A stretch of 64,000 bases of DNA from CAWCTB01 sp963798275 (GCA_963798275.1 CAWCTB010000020.1:1-64000); one strand, 5' to 3'. Positions 26,583 to 35,815 are shown, numbered from the stretch's first letter. Notes: generated by a model not told the origin, from the sequence alone. Made by a program: numbers and translations.

Positions 26583-26849
26583 CTAGCGTAGTTGGCAAGT
26601 AACCCGCAGCTCAAGATCGCTCGCCTTTTGTTTGCCCCTTGCATCAATTTGGTGGCCCCGTCGAAGCAATTCCCCCCATCTTTGCGCCTGGCCGCTAGGC
26701 GTGGCTGCCCCCGCGACGAATATCGAGTACGCTTTGCCGAAAGCGATCACGGGACTCCAGGCTCGGGGAGAATGGCCCCACGCCCGAGCAGCTCGCCACA
26801 TGTCACCACTGAAACCGCAAGTTTTGCTTGACACGGTTGGAGTCTTCAT
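26583..26849 (-). CDS. Doubtful 88-aa open frame between a palindromic promoter and the 103-aa gene
   Basis: An open frame with AAGGAG eleven bases before its ATG and a palindrome-embedded TATACT upstream, lying 37 bp before the 103-aa gene in the same direction. The protein (MKTPTVSSKTCGFSGDMWRA...) has no recognisable domain and looks compositionally like a chance frame. It may instead be the leader of the downstream gene. Listed because transcription signals point at it. Confidence 0.2.
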   Translation of the reverse strand: MKTPTVSSKTCGFSGDMWRAARAWGHSPRAWSPVIAFGKAYSIFVAGAATPSGQAQRWGELLRRGHQIDARGKQKASDLELRVTCQLR

Positions 26850-26865
26850 CCTACCGTCTCTCCTT

Positions 26866-26888
26866 GGACAGTAGTATAACTATTGTCC
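26866..26888 (-). promoter_or_regulatory. 23-bp operator-like palindrome containing a -10 box
   Basis: GGACAGTAGT-ATA-ACTATTGTCC: ten-base arms with one mismatch. On the minus strand it contains TATACT, with AGGACA 18 bp upstream as a possible -35. It would drive the 88-aa frame and/or the 103-aa protein leftward; a dimeric repressor site is the natural reading. Confidence 0.5.
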
Positions 26889-27082
26889 GACTGTGTTGTC
26901 CTCCGTTGGTGCCCCAGGACCATTGTTTCGGGTTTGTGGAATTCTGGGCGGACGTTCTCTTGGCAATCGAGACTTGCATTGGGTCTTGCGTGCGTCGTTC
27001 GCCTTCAGCCTGTCAATCAACGCCCGCTCAGAGGGAGTTGACGCCGCTGAGCGGTTATCCAAACTGAAAGGATGGAAGAGAA

Positions 27083-27283
27083 ATGCACATGCCTGGATTT
27101 AACGCAGAGGCTTCCCTTTCCAACGAAAGGCGAGCTTATCAACTGCTGGAGCGTGCCGTATCATCGCCTGCCGACCAAGCCGTCGTACCTCAAAGGCAAG
27201 ATGTAAAGTGCGCCATCACAGGTGGAAGATTGCACTGTGGGGTCGAAGATTCTGAGCTCGGTATCAGTTATTCATTGTTTTAA
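27083..27283 (+). CDS. Small Cys-containing peptide with MPGFNAEASL leader
   Basis: A 66-residue frame starting MHMPGFNAEASLSNERRAYQ with GGAAGAG eight bases before the ATG. The start resembles the M-x2-PGFTAEASLY-type N-termini I recall from short orphan proteins of acidobacteria and proteobacteria (recollection, not checked). The tail contains two cysteines in DVKCAITGGRLHCGVEDSELG, with C-x9-C spacing. No modification enzyme is adjacent. It could be a secreted or processed peptide; no function is claimed. Confidence 0.5.
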   Translation: MHMPGFNAEASLSNERRAYQLLERAVSSPADQAVVPQRQDVKCAITGGRLHCGVEDSELGISYSLF

Positions 27284-27340
27284 ACGGGGTCGTGTCTCTC
27301 AATGGATAGGAGCAGCCCGCCGGGCATGGCATACCCCATA

Positions 27341-27505
27341 AAACTTCCTCTGTCTATCTGGGTGGGTTGACTTGAATCCGGCACGGCGCGAGATCGTGTC
27401 TGGTCCGCATCGAGGCAATGTCCGGGGTACATGCGCACCGCCGGTTCGCGACGGGACCTTGTCTGTTCGCGAGGAAAATGGAAACTTTCTTTTCTGGCAA
27501 CTGAC
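27341..27505 (+). repeat. Dispersed ~165-bp repeat, copy B
   Basis: Diverged counterpart of 24665-24846 in the same orientation (ACTTCCTCTGTCTATCTGGG, GGTTGACTTGAATCCGGCAC, ATCGAGGCAATG, TCGCGACGGGACC, CTTTCTTTTCTGGCAACTGA). The 11-bp hairpin of copy A is degenerate here. Confidence 0.7.
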
Positions 27506-27569
27506 AACCGTTGCGGTTGAAGAAACGTCGGCTACAGGCAACGCACCGGGCGCGCTGGCAGGGGCACGG

Positions 27570-28214
27570 CTATCTTGGCAGGCGACCGCCGTCGCGAAGC
27601 CGCTCGATGAGGCGCACGACATCCGGAACTGAATCAGCCCCCAGCTTTCGCATGACACTGCCCCGCTGCGCCTTGATGGTTCTTTCCGTCGTGCCGAGTT
27701 CCCCGGCGATCTGCTTGTTGAGCAGGCCCTGGGCGACATGCAGACAAACCTGCCGCTCTCTCCGGGTGAGGGTTTGAAAGAGCTCCCAGTCTTTTTGCAG
27801 CGCGTCATCCGAGGCATGGGCAGCATGACTGCGGCGAAGTGCGGCGTCGATGGCGGCGATCAGAGCGTCACCCTCGAACGGCTTGGTCAGGAAGTCGACC
27901 GCACCGGCTTTCATGGCTCGAATGGCTGCGGGCACATCGCCCTGGCCGCTGATGAAGACAATGGAGAGGCGCGATTGGCAATCCGAAATGACCTGCTGCA
28001 GCTCCAGTCCGGTCATTCCCGGCATGTTGAGGTCCAGCAACAGGCACGCCGGCCCAGCGGGAACGCCGGCGCTCAGGAATTCGGAAGCGGAAGAATAGGT
28101 CTTGACGGCGTATCCGTGAGAACGCAACAGACGCGCGACGCCGCGAAGCAGGCTGGCGTCATCGTCGACGACGTGGACGATTTTGCTCTGTGGCCTCAGG
28201 TTGCTCCACAGCAA
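27570..28214 (-). CDS. FixJ-type response regulator (receiver + LuxR HTH)
   Basis: 214 residues. The receiver at 10-125 has acidic pocket DDD at 17-19, phospho-acceptor Asp61 in LLLDLNMPG, S/T in FISGQGD and Lys112 in FLTKPFEGD. The LuxR/FixJ HTH lies about 148-205 (LTRRERQVCLHVAQGLLNKQIAGELGTTERTIKAQRGSVMRKLG). The nominal start at 28214 is TTG; no better start is evident before the domain. It is second of two regulator genes facing leftward, 40 bp behind the first, and diverges from the sensor kinase gene, its probable partner. Confidence 0.9.
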   Translation of the reverse strand: MLWSNLRPQSKIVHVVDDDASLLRGVARLLRSHGYAVKTYSSASEFLSAGVPAGPACLLLDLNMPGMTGLELQQVISDCQSRLSIVFISGQGDVPAAIRAMKAGAVDFLTKPFEGDALIAAIDAALRRSHAAHASDDALQKDWELFQTLTRRERQVCLHVAQGLLNKQIAGELGTTERTIKAQRGSVMRKLGADSVPDVVRLIERLRDGGRLPR

Positions 28215-28254
28215 GACTCCGCACCCGGACGTTGGAGGAGACTGGGCTATGTTA

Positions 28255-28656
28255 CTACGGCGCCAGGGGCTGACTGCGGTTCTCGAGTAGTTTGTGGATT
28301 GCCGTCAGCAACTGCGATTCGTCAAAAGGTTTGATCACGCACGGATGGTTTCCGATCGCGAGTTTCCACTCCGCGGAGTCTGTTTCGGCGTGGGCTGTGA
28401 TGAAGAGGCACGGAATCAGAATGCCATCCCGGAGCAGGCGGTCTCGAAAGGCGAAGCCGTTCATGCCGGAAAGCTGTACATCAACCACCAGGCAATGCAT
28501 CTCAGGCAAACCGGGATCAGCCAGCGCACTTTCCGCCGATTCATATCCCCTACAAGCATAGTTGTGGGAACGCAGCAGGCGGGAGACTGCGCTGCGAACC
28601 GAAGCATCATCGTCAATGAGAGCAATTTTGATGGCGTTATTAGCCTTGTCGTCCAT
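28255..28656 (-). CDS. Stand-alone receiver-domain response regulator
   Basis: 134 residues consisting of one CheY-like receiver domain: IALIDDDASVR, phospho-acceptor Asp59 in LVVDVQLSG, the T of FITAHAE and Lys109 in CVIKPFDES. No output domain follows. ATG 28656 is chosen since the 98 residues of open frame upstream are unrelated and run into the divergent promoter region. It resembles the receiver half of the neighbouring FixJ-like protein (RLLRSHNYACRGYESAES against RLLRSHGYAVKTYSSASE), indicating duplication with loss of the HTH. It could act as a phosphate sink or competitor. Confidence 0.87.
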   Translation of the reverse strand: MDDKANNAIKIALIDDDASVRSAVSRLLRSHNYACRGYESAESALADPGLPEMHCLVVDVQLSGMNGFAFRDRLLRDGILIPCLFITAHAETDSAEWKLAIGNHPCVIKPFDESQLLTAIHKLLENRSQPLAP

Positions 28657-28848
28657 TGTGACCCGGGGAATTTGGAGCAAAAAAGAATCACTCTCGAAGG
28701 AAGAGTAACCATTTGGTGCCACGGGCTGCAATTGGACCTTGTGACTAAGAAGCCCCGTCGCCGAGTCCGGTGCCGGCTCCAGTGCGCGGCAGAGTGGGAC
28801 GATCCGTACAACCTCTATAATCTGCGGGAGCACGGAACAAACGAGAAA

Positions 28849-31064
28849 ATGCGCAACGCCACCCGAGCGTCGTTGATCATCGTGCTGCTTGCAGCGGCAG
28901 GACCGCTTGCGCCTCGTGGTACTTCGGCGGAGCCGACTCTTCCCAAACACGTCTTACTCCTGCTGCCTTTTGAGGCATCCCGGGCCGGTAGCGCAGTCTT
29001 TCTGCAGTGGGATCGAACAGGGACTGAAAGCTTCGTATTCGAGTAGCGTAGACGTTGTGACGGAGAATATCACTCCCGTTCCTCCTGAACCGGAGCAATT
29101 TTCTGCAAGAATTGCCGATTGGATTGCCTACAAGTACGGTCAGAAGAAGTTTGACGCGATTGTGGCGGTGACGTTTCCACCTGCCCGGCTGGCACTGCCT
29201 TTGCGGGACCAGTTTTGGCCGGGAGCTCCTCTTCTGCTGGTGTTAATCGACGAAGAACGCTGGGCGAACCCCGGACCGGTCCCCGCCTCGACTCGAGTTG
29301 TTCTTGCCTTGGACAACAAGGAGACGGTTCGCTCTGCCTTGCAAATGCTTCCCGACACTCGACGAGTCGTGTTACTAGGTGGAGCTTCGCAGCGAGATAG
29401 GCGAACCAACGCGGAAATCGTGAAGTCGATCCGCGAGTTAAAGGCCGAGTTGGAAATTATTGAAGCTACCGGCCTCTCTTTAGAGGAGACCAAAGCGCGC
29501 ATCCATTCACTTCCCGATCGAACGATTATCGTTATCGGCTCCTTCCTGTATGAGCCCAACGGCCAGAGGTTGGATGTCCCGCAGTTGGTCGATGAATTTT
29601 ACCCAAGTGCGAATGCTCCCCTGTTTGCAGATTCAGACATGGCCATGGGTAAAGGCATCGTTGGAGGCGCCGTACTGAGCGTTCAAGGCGCCGCCGAAGT
29701 CGTCGGTGAGCAATTGGCCCAGTTGCTCAAGGGCGCTGATCCGGAGAGCCTGCCCGTCAAGGAAGTGAAGAACTCGTTCATCGTGGATTGGCGGCAGTTG
29801 AAGCGCTGGGGCATCCCGGAAAGCACGCTGCCGGCAGACGCTATAGTTCTGTATCGCCAGCCGACGGCGTGGGAGCAGTACGGCCGGTACATCGTGGGCT
29901 TTCTCTCTTTGCTGGTCGTCCTGCTCTTCCTGGTGGCATTTCTCCTGGTTGAACGCCAACGGAGAAGAAAAGAGGAGGCGCTGAACTCGGCGATGCTGGA
30001 ATCGTTGCCGGGACTCGCTCTGCTGGTAAACCGGCAGGGAGAAATCCTGCGAACCAACCAACTCCACGGCGAAGTCCGGGGCCGAAGGCGCAGGCTTAGA
30101 CGAAGCGCAACCGGGATTCAACTACGGCGAATATCTTCGCAGGCTGGCAGGCCAGGAGGACGGATTTGCGGGCGCCGCTTCCGTCGAGCAAGTGATTGCC
30201 GGGGCGCGAGCCAGCGCAACGGCCGAGCTTCCCCTATCGTCGGAAGGCCGATGGATTGAAGTCCGGGCCATTCAACTGCCAGAGCAGCAGAGCGGCAGCC
30301 TGATTGTGCACCTCGACATAACCCAGCGAAAACAGGCGGAGCTGGAGCGAACCCGATCGCGGACGGAGATCTACCACCTGAATCGCGTTGCCGCCATGGG
30401 ACAACTGGCCGCTTCGCTGGCGCATGAACTCTCACAGCCGCTCGCCGCCATCATGAGCAACGCCGAGGCGGCACAGCGCTTTGCCGGCCGTCCCAACCCC
30501 GACATGGTGGAGATTCGCGAGGCGCTCGACGACATCACTCGCGATGACAGGCGCGCGCGCGCCGTGATCCAGGGCATGCGCTCGATGCTCAAGAAAGAGA
30601 ACTTCGTGATCGAGCCCGTGGACCTGAACCAGATCGCTGCCAGCGTTGTTCAGATGGTCAGGAACGAAGCGACCCTTCGCGGCATGAGAATCGAACTGGC
30701 GCTCTTCCCCACCGGTGTGGTGGTGAAGGGCGACCCGGTTGCCTTGCAACAGGTCGTGCTCAACCTGGCCAGCAACGGATTGGACGCCATGATGGACACA
30801 ACGGCGGAGCGGCGACTCACCCTGCGAACGACGAAAGGACCGGGCGCAAGCGTGGGGACGGTGTTGGTAGAAGACAGCGGCCCCGGAGTTAGCGCGGAGT
30901 TGCGAGACAAACTCTTTCAGCCCTTCTTCACCACCAAGCGGACCGGCCTGGGGATGGGATTATCGATCTGCCAGTCCATTCTCGAATCGCTGGGCGGCCG
31001 CATCGATCTGAAAAACCATTCCGGCAAAGGCGCGGTATTTTTCGTCGAGTTGCCGCTGGCCTGA
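28849..31064 (+). CDS. Membrane histidine kinase with ABC-binding-like sensor and PAS, two frame breaks
   Basis: About 737 residues after repair. The signal peptide MRNATRASLIIVLLAAAG is followed by a periplasmic ABC-substrate-binding-like domain (EQFSARIADWIAYKYGQKKF ... RRVVLLGGASQRDRRT ... AVLSVQGAAEVVGEQLAQLL). Then come one membrane helix (YIVGFLSLLVVLLFLVAFLL), a PAS-like region, a HisKA with His in AASLAHELSQPLAAI, and a HATPase with N box LNLASNGLDAM, G1 VEDSGPGVS and G2 GLGMGLSICQSI. The frame changes at about 28968-28985 and about 30050-30062 (AACCAACCAAC), each by one extra base. It diverges from two response-regulator genes; a NtrY/FixL-like circuit is inferred. Confidence 0.85.
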
Positions 31065-31377
31065 ACCAGTTCACAGTCGTCGCACGTAACTGCAGCCGTG
31101 ACCCATCCCGGCGCTAAAGGTGCGCAAAGCTCAATGCGCGAGACTCGCCATCCCGCTCGCGTACAAGATCCCCAAGATGCCGCGGCGGCAATTGTACTAA
31201 GGTCCAATTGCGGCAGTGGGGAACGCAGGATACGATTTCCGCACTCGTAAACGAAATCATAGGTTCGGATCGTAACGATCCGGCTTGGAGGAGGGCGTTT
31301 TCGGGGGGAAACGCTCTCTTCCTCAGTACATTCTGCCCCAGGCAAATCAGCACACGGTTGCAAAGCTACCAGGCAAT
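31065..31377. other. 313-bp spacer after the kinase gene
   Basis: No gene or clear hairpin was recognised. GATCGTAACGATC near 31268 is a short palindrome of unknown meaning. Confidence 0.35.
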
Positions 31378-31560
31378 ATGGTGACTCCGGCAAAATCCGC
31401 CGAGACTTGGCAAGCGCTGATGGAACTGCGCTGCCGGCGCGAAATCATCGAACGCTGGCTGGCCGGCGGCTCACTCTCAGACAATGTGCGGCAGAGTCTG
31501 CAGACGATGCTCGCTGATGTCGACGATCAAGTGCGGTTACTTACAAATGGGCGCGGTTGA
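31378..31560 (+). CDS. Possible small helical protein (60 aa)
   Basis: Open frame MVTPAKSAETWQALMELRCR ... RREIIERWLAGGSLSDNVRQ ... ADVDDQVRLLTNGRG. The sequence looks like an amphipathic helical hairpin, better than random, but has only a weak ribosome site and no recognised family. It lies 314 bp after the kinase gene in the same direction. Confidence 0.35.
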   Translation: MVTPAKSAETWQALMELRCRREIIERWLAGGSLSDNVRQSLQTMLADVDDQVRLLTNGRG

Positions 31561-31716
31561 GAGCGCTGTTGCTGGAAGCGTTTCTTGCTTTTGGCCATGC
31601 CGCCCCCTGCGACAACAACAAACACCCGAAGCCCTTCGTCTCGACCGCTGTCGCGAGATCGATCCTGAGAAAGCTCAAGAAAAAATATAGAGGGATTTTA
31701 GATACGGCACACTAGG

Positions 31717-31818
31717 GTGGTGAGTTGGAAGTTCGCCGGTTAAATAGCTTGGTTCCCGTGGTTGAAAAAGAACATTTTCGACACGTGACGAATATGTGGT
31801 GAATTTCCAACTCACCAC
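31717..31818. mobile_element. MITE-like element, 102 bp, with TIRs and 6-bp target-site duplication
   Basis: Perfect 14-bp terminal inverted repeats GTGGTGAGTTGGAA (31717-31730) and TTCCAACTCACCAC (31805-31818), extendable to about 22 bp with three mismatches. They are flanked by direct duplications ACTAGG (31711-31716 and 31819-31824). The interior is AT-richer than the surrounding genes and has no coding capacity. The right end can also fold on itself (GTGGTGA at 31796-31802 with TCACCAC at 31812-31818). No transposase is in the window, so mobilisation would be in trans. Confidence 0.82.
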
Positions 31819-31820
31819 AC

Positions 31821-32024
31821 TAGGGAAGGTCCGATTAAGTCAATGGACGGTCCCTCCGCGGCTAAAGCCGCGTTCATTTTGGCGGCCTTTTCGGACGGCC
31901 TAAAGGCCGTCCCCTTCAAAAGATTCGGCTTAAGCGGCTAAAGCCGCGTTCATTTTGGCGGCCTTTTCGGACGGCCTAAAGGCCGTCCCCTTCAAAAGAT
32001 TCGGCTTAATCAGAGATTCCTTAG
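31821..32024. repeat. Terminal-inverted-repeat element, copy 2 (204 bp, internally duplicated)
   Basis: Same ends as the element at 413-540 (left TAGGGAAGGTCCGATTAAG, right CTTAATCAGAGATTCCTTAG). The interior unit containing GCGGCTAAAGCCGC and GGACGGCCTAAAGGCCGTCC is present twice in tandem (about 76-bp period). The left end overlaps the right target duplication of the MITE; the right end supplies the TAA stop of the DHA2 transporter gene. Confidence 0.85.
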
Positions 32025-33643
32025 TGCATCATCCCTGCAAGTTCGGGCTGGGGTTCGTGGAGCTCCGGTTTCGCCGTTTGGCGTGTGGCCTTCGGGGTGT
32101 GGGGATGCAGGTCGCGCGCGTTGCGCAACAGGAGCAACAACGGAATCATGCCCAGAAAAATGACGCCCATAATCCAGAAGGCCTCGACGAAGGAGAGCAT
32201 CATCGCCTGTTGCTGCACCATCCCGTAGATCGCGCCGAGAGCCTTGTGGGCGGCGTCAACCTTGTCGGAACCGTGCAGACGGAACCACTCGGTCATGCCG
32301 CGAACCGTCTGTTGCGTCAGGTGATCGCCCGGGGTGATATGCGCGATCATCTGATTCTGGTGCACCTGACTGCGGCGCGAGAGAAAGGTGGTCATGCTGG
32401 CAATGCCGAAGCTGCCACCGATGTTGCGCATCAGGTTGTAGATGCTGGTGGCATTACCCATCTTCTCCTTCGCAATCCCCGACATGCTGACGGCCATCAG
32501 GGGGATGAACAGAAAGGCCAGTGCGCCCCCCTGAATTACCTGCGGCCAGAAGATATCCCAATACCCTGTGTTGAGGTTCATGTGCGAGAGGCTGAACATG
32601 GTCCAGGCGCCGACGCCGAGGCCAACCACGATGAGCTTGCGGGGATCGTAGCGATTGGTGAGCTGGCCGACGATGGGCATCATGAACAAGGAACCGATGC
32701 CCCGAGGTGAGAGCGCCAGTCCGGACTCCAGCGCCGGATAGCCAAGCAGCGTTTGCAGGAAGATGGGCAGCAGCATGAGGCTGGCGTAAAGCACGAAGCC
32801 CAGCATGGTCATAAGAAAGACGCCGGCGCTGAAGGTGCGGTCCTTCAGCACGCGAAGATCGACAACCGGGTGCTTTGCCTTCAGTTCGCGAATCACCAGC
32901 GCGACCAGGCCGAAGATGCAGAGGAAGGTCCACAGGCGAATCTGGTTGCTGCCGAACCAGTCCTTGCGTTGCCCCGTATCGAGTACTACCTGCAGCATGC
33001 CAAAGCCCAGGGCGAGAAAGCCGATGCCCCACAGATCGACACCTCCGGTTTTGTGCTTGCCGATGTACTGCGGGTCCCACACGAAGGCGTTCATCATGAA
33101 CAGGGAGAAGATGCCAACTGGAAGATTGAGGTAGAAGATCCAGCGCCAGGTGTAGTTGTCGGTGATCCAGCCGCCGAGGGTGGGGCCGAGGATGGGCGCG
33201 AGGATGATGCCGAGGCCGAAGGCGGCCATGGCGGTGCCGTGCCTACTGGGAGGGAAGGTTTCCAGCAGAACCGCCTGGGCCAGTGGCTGCAGGCCTCCGC
33301 CGGTGAGCCCTTGCAGCACGCGAAAGAAGATCAGCCACTCCAGCGTGGTGGCCATACCGCAGAGCAGCGAGGTGAGGGTAAACCCAGCCACGCACGACAT
33401 CAGCATGCGGCGGCGCCCGAAGCGGTTCGCCAGCCATCCCGACATGGGAAGAATGATGGCGTTGGAAACCAGGTACGAAGTGACGACCCAGGTGCCCTCT
33501 TCCACCGTAGCGCCCATGTTCCCCGCGATGTGAGGAACGGAGACGTTGACCACCGTGGTGTCGAGAATCTCCATGAACGTCGCCAGCATGACCGCGCTGG
33601 TGACGATCCACGGGTTAACCGGCTTGAGGGGGCGACCGGGCAT
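32021..33643 (-). CDS. DHA2-family MFS multidrug transporter (EmrB/QacA type)
   Basis: A 540-residue proton-driven exporter of the 14-helix DHA2 family. Motif A is GWLANRFGRRRML; motif C-like GLGIILAPILGPTLGGWITD near helix 5 marks an antiporter; the N-terminal WIVTSAVMLATFMEILDTTVVNVSVPHIAG is typical of EmrB. ATG 33643 is used (an in-frame start at 33679 adds 12 residues). No membrane-fusion or TolC gene is adjacent, so it may work alone or with unlinked partners. The stop codon is formed by the end of the repeat element at 32021-32024. Confidence 0.9.
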   Translation of the reverse strand: MPGRPLKPVNPWIVTSAVMLATFMEILDTTVVNVSVPHIAGNMGATVEEGTWVVTSYLVSNAIILPMSGWLANRFGRRRMLMSCVAGFTLTSLLCGMATTLEWLIFFRVLQGLTGGGLQPLAQAVLLETFPPSRHGTAMAAFGLGIILAPILGPTLGGWITDNYTWRWIFYLNLPVGIFSLFMMNAFVWDPQYIGKHKTGGVDLWGIGFLALGFGMLQVVLDTGQRKDWFGSNQIRLWTFLCIFGLVALVIRELKAKHPVVDLRVLKDRTFSAGVFLMTMLGFVLYASLMLLPIFLQTLLGYPALESGLALSPRGIGSLFMMPIVGQLTNRYDPRKLIVVGLGVGAWTMFSLSHMNLNTGYWDIFWPQVIQGGALAFLFIPLMAVSMSGIAKEKMGNATSIYNLMRNIGGSFGIASMTTFLSRRSQVHQNQMIAHITPGDHLTQQTVRGMTEWFRLHGSDKVDAAHKALGAIYGMVQQQAMMLSFVEAFWIMGVIFLGMIPLLLLLRNARDLHPHTPKATRQTAKPELHEPQPELAGMMH

Positions 33644-33818
33644 GAGGTAAATCTCTGGTTCCGATTGTAGGAACGGCAAACCTGCAAATCGGTGACGCGG
33701 AGCACATTGAGCGCGGTTACACGCCGCGAAAAAGGGGCATACGAGAGATGAAGACTGGCGGGCGGCTTGTGACTCGAATCACAAGCGGGGGTGACGCTGA
33801 ATGCTAGAGTAGTAATTT

Positions 33819-34880
33819 ATGTCCGCTCCCGAATCGCTCTTTGTGAGAGCCTGCCGGCGTCTTCCGGTTGAGGCTACCCCGGTCTGGTTCATGCGCCAGG
33901 CGGGGCGCTACATGCAGGAATACCGCGACGTCCGCAAGCATTATTCGCTGGTTGAGATCTGCAAGAGACCGGAGGTCGCCGCCGAGGTCACCATCACCGC
34001 TGCCGAAATCCTGAAAGTCGATGCGGCCATTATCTTTGCTGACCTGCTGCTGCCGCTGGAGGTGATGGGACTTCCCTTTCGCTTCGAAGCCGGCGAGGGA
34101 CCGGTGATCGAGAAGCCGGTGCGCACCTGGGAGGCCGTCAAGGTGCTGAGGTCCGACCGCGCGACTGAGTTGGGCTACGTGGCCGAAGCGGTGTCGCTGG
34201 TGGCGAAGCACTTCGAGAACAGGCTTCCGGTAATCGGCTTCTGCGGCGCGCCGTTTACCCTGGCCAGCTACATGGTGGAGGGCGGCGGATCGCGCCACTA
34301 TATCGAAGTGAAAAAGCTGATGTACAACGCGCCCGAGGTCTGGGAAGAACTGGTCGGCAAGCTGGTCGATGTGCTGGCGGAATACACCGCCGCGCAGGTG
34401 CGGGCCGGCGCCGACGTGGTGCAGATCTTCGATAGCTGGGTGGGCTGCTTGAGCGTGGAAGACTATCGCCGTTACGCTCTGGAGCCGACCACTCGCCTGA
34501 TCCAGCGGCTGCAAAAAGACACCGGGGTTCCGATCATCTACTTCGGCACCGATAGCGCGACGCTGTTGCCGTCGATGACGGAGACGGGCGCTGAGGTCCT
34601 CGGACTGGATTGGCGGATTCCGTTGGACGAGGGCTGGAAAACGGTTGGCCATAACCGCGCGGTGCAGGGCAATCTGGACCCGGTGACGCTGTTTTCGTCG
34701 TGGAGCGAAGTGAAGGCACGGGCTGAGCACATTCTTCGGCTGGCCGATGGACGGCCGGGGCACATCTTCAACCTGGGGCACGGGATTCTGCCGCACACGC
34801 CGGTAGACAACGTAAAAAACCTGGCTGAGTTCGTGCATGAGTTTTCGGCCTCGGCGAAACCGGCTGCGAGGGGACGATGA
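33819..34880 (+). CDS. hemE: Uroporphyrinogen III decarboxylase
   Basis: 353 residues; converts uroporphyrinogen III to coproporphyrinogen III in heme synthesis. Family signatures are WFMRQAGRYMQEYRDVR near residue 23, the catalytic Asp region IIFADLLLPLEVMGL, GFCGAPFTLASYMVEGG, FDSWVGCLS and the terminal NLGHGILPHTPVDNV. First gene of a heme operon: its stop overlaps the hemH start (ATGA at 34877-34880). Confidence 0.96.
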   Translation: MSAPESLFVRACRRLPVEATPVWFMRQAGRYMQEYRDVRKHYSLVEICKRPEVAAEVTITAAEILKVDAAIIFADLLLPLEVMGLPFRFEAGEGPVIEKPVRTWEAVKVLRSDRATELGYVAEAVSLVAKHFENRLPVIGFCGAPFTLASYMVEGGGSRHYIEVKKLMYNAPEVWEELVGKLVDVLAEYTAAQVRAGADVVQIFDSWVGCLSVEDYRRYALEPTTRLIQRLQKDTGVPIIYFGTDSATLLPSMTETGAEVLGLDWRIPLDEGWKTVGHNRAVQGNLDPVTLFSSWSEVKARAEHILRLADGRPGHIFNLGHGILPHTPVDNVKNLAEFVHEFSASAKPAARGR

Positions 34881-35811
34881 ACGAAGCGGTTCTGCTGATT
34901 GCGCACGGCAGTCCGGAGCATGTGGACGACATACCTGAGTTCCTGCAGAACATTTCGCGCGGCCGGCCGATGCCGGAGGAAGTTGTGCGCGAGGTGCAGC
35001 ACCGCTATTCGCTGATCGGCAGCTCGCCCCTCACCCGGATCACAATGGCACAAGCCAAGGGGGTCGAGCGGGAGTTGGGGATACCGGTCTACGTGGGCAT
35101 GCGCAATTGGCATCCGTTCCTGGCGGAAACGCTGGACCGCATGATCTCTGACGGAGTGGGACAGGCCGTGGCCATTTGCCTGGCGCCCCACAACTCGCGA
35201 ACCAGCGTCGGACTGTACAAACAGGCGCTATTCGGGACTGGCGTGCCGTTCCCGATTGATTTCGTGGAGGAGTGGCACGACCAGACCGCCCTGATCGAGG
35301 CGTTTGCGGAAAAGCTTCGCGCTGGCTGGCCAAAGGCCTGTGAGAATCATGGAGGCGCAGATGCCCGTGCTGTTCACGGCGCATAGCGTTCCGAAACGCA
35401 CCGTGATAGAAGGCGATCCCGTATGAGATGCAGACGCGAGAGACGGCGGCTATGGTAGCAGCACGCTTTCCGGAGATCGGGGTTTGGGATTTTGCCTTCC
35501 AGAGCCAGGGCATGTCGGGGGGCGAATGGCTTGGTCCCACAGTGGAGGACATGCTGAAGAAGTTGCGCGCCGAGGGTCATACGGCGGTGTTCTTGCAGCC
35601 CATCGGGTTCGTCTGCGACCACGTGGAAATCCTGTACGATGTGGACATCATGTTTCGCGAATACGCGGGAAGGCTGGGAATGAAGCTCTATCGGGCGGAG
35701 TCGTTGAACGACTCACCCAGTTTTGTGAAAGCGGTTGCGGAGTTGGCGCGCACCCGGCTGGAAGCTGCGCGTGCCACTCGCGAAGCCCAAACCGCTGCGG
35801 AGTCCAAGTAG
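34877..35811 (+). CDS. hemH: Ferrochelatase, two frame breaks
   Basis: Inserts iron into a porphyrin at the end of the pathway. N-terminal LLIAHGSPEHVDDIPEFLQN, the active-site His in VLFTAHSVPKRT, and GEWLGPTVEDML with HVEILYDVDIMF (position of the catalytic Glu) are all present but in three consecutive frames. The breaks are within about 35335-35349 and at about 35418-35420 (GATCCCGTATGAG where GATCCGTATGAG is expected). Each is one extra base. The corrected length of 310 aa equals that of B. subtilis HemH, a coproporphyrin ferrochelatase; whether the substrate here is proto- or coproporphyrin is open. It lies between hemE and hemY with no gaps. Confidence 0.9.
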
Positions 35812-35815
35812 ACGC

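Noticed and set aside
31711..32024. Insertion sequence with its own transposase
   Set aside because: The two adjacent elements total about 310 bp and have no coding capacity, so only a non-autonomous element is supported.
32753..33670. A 305-codon open frame opposite the DHA2 transporter
   Set aside because: The Glu/His/Gln-rich translation is the expected antisense of transmembrane-coding DNA.
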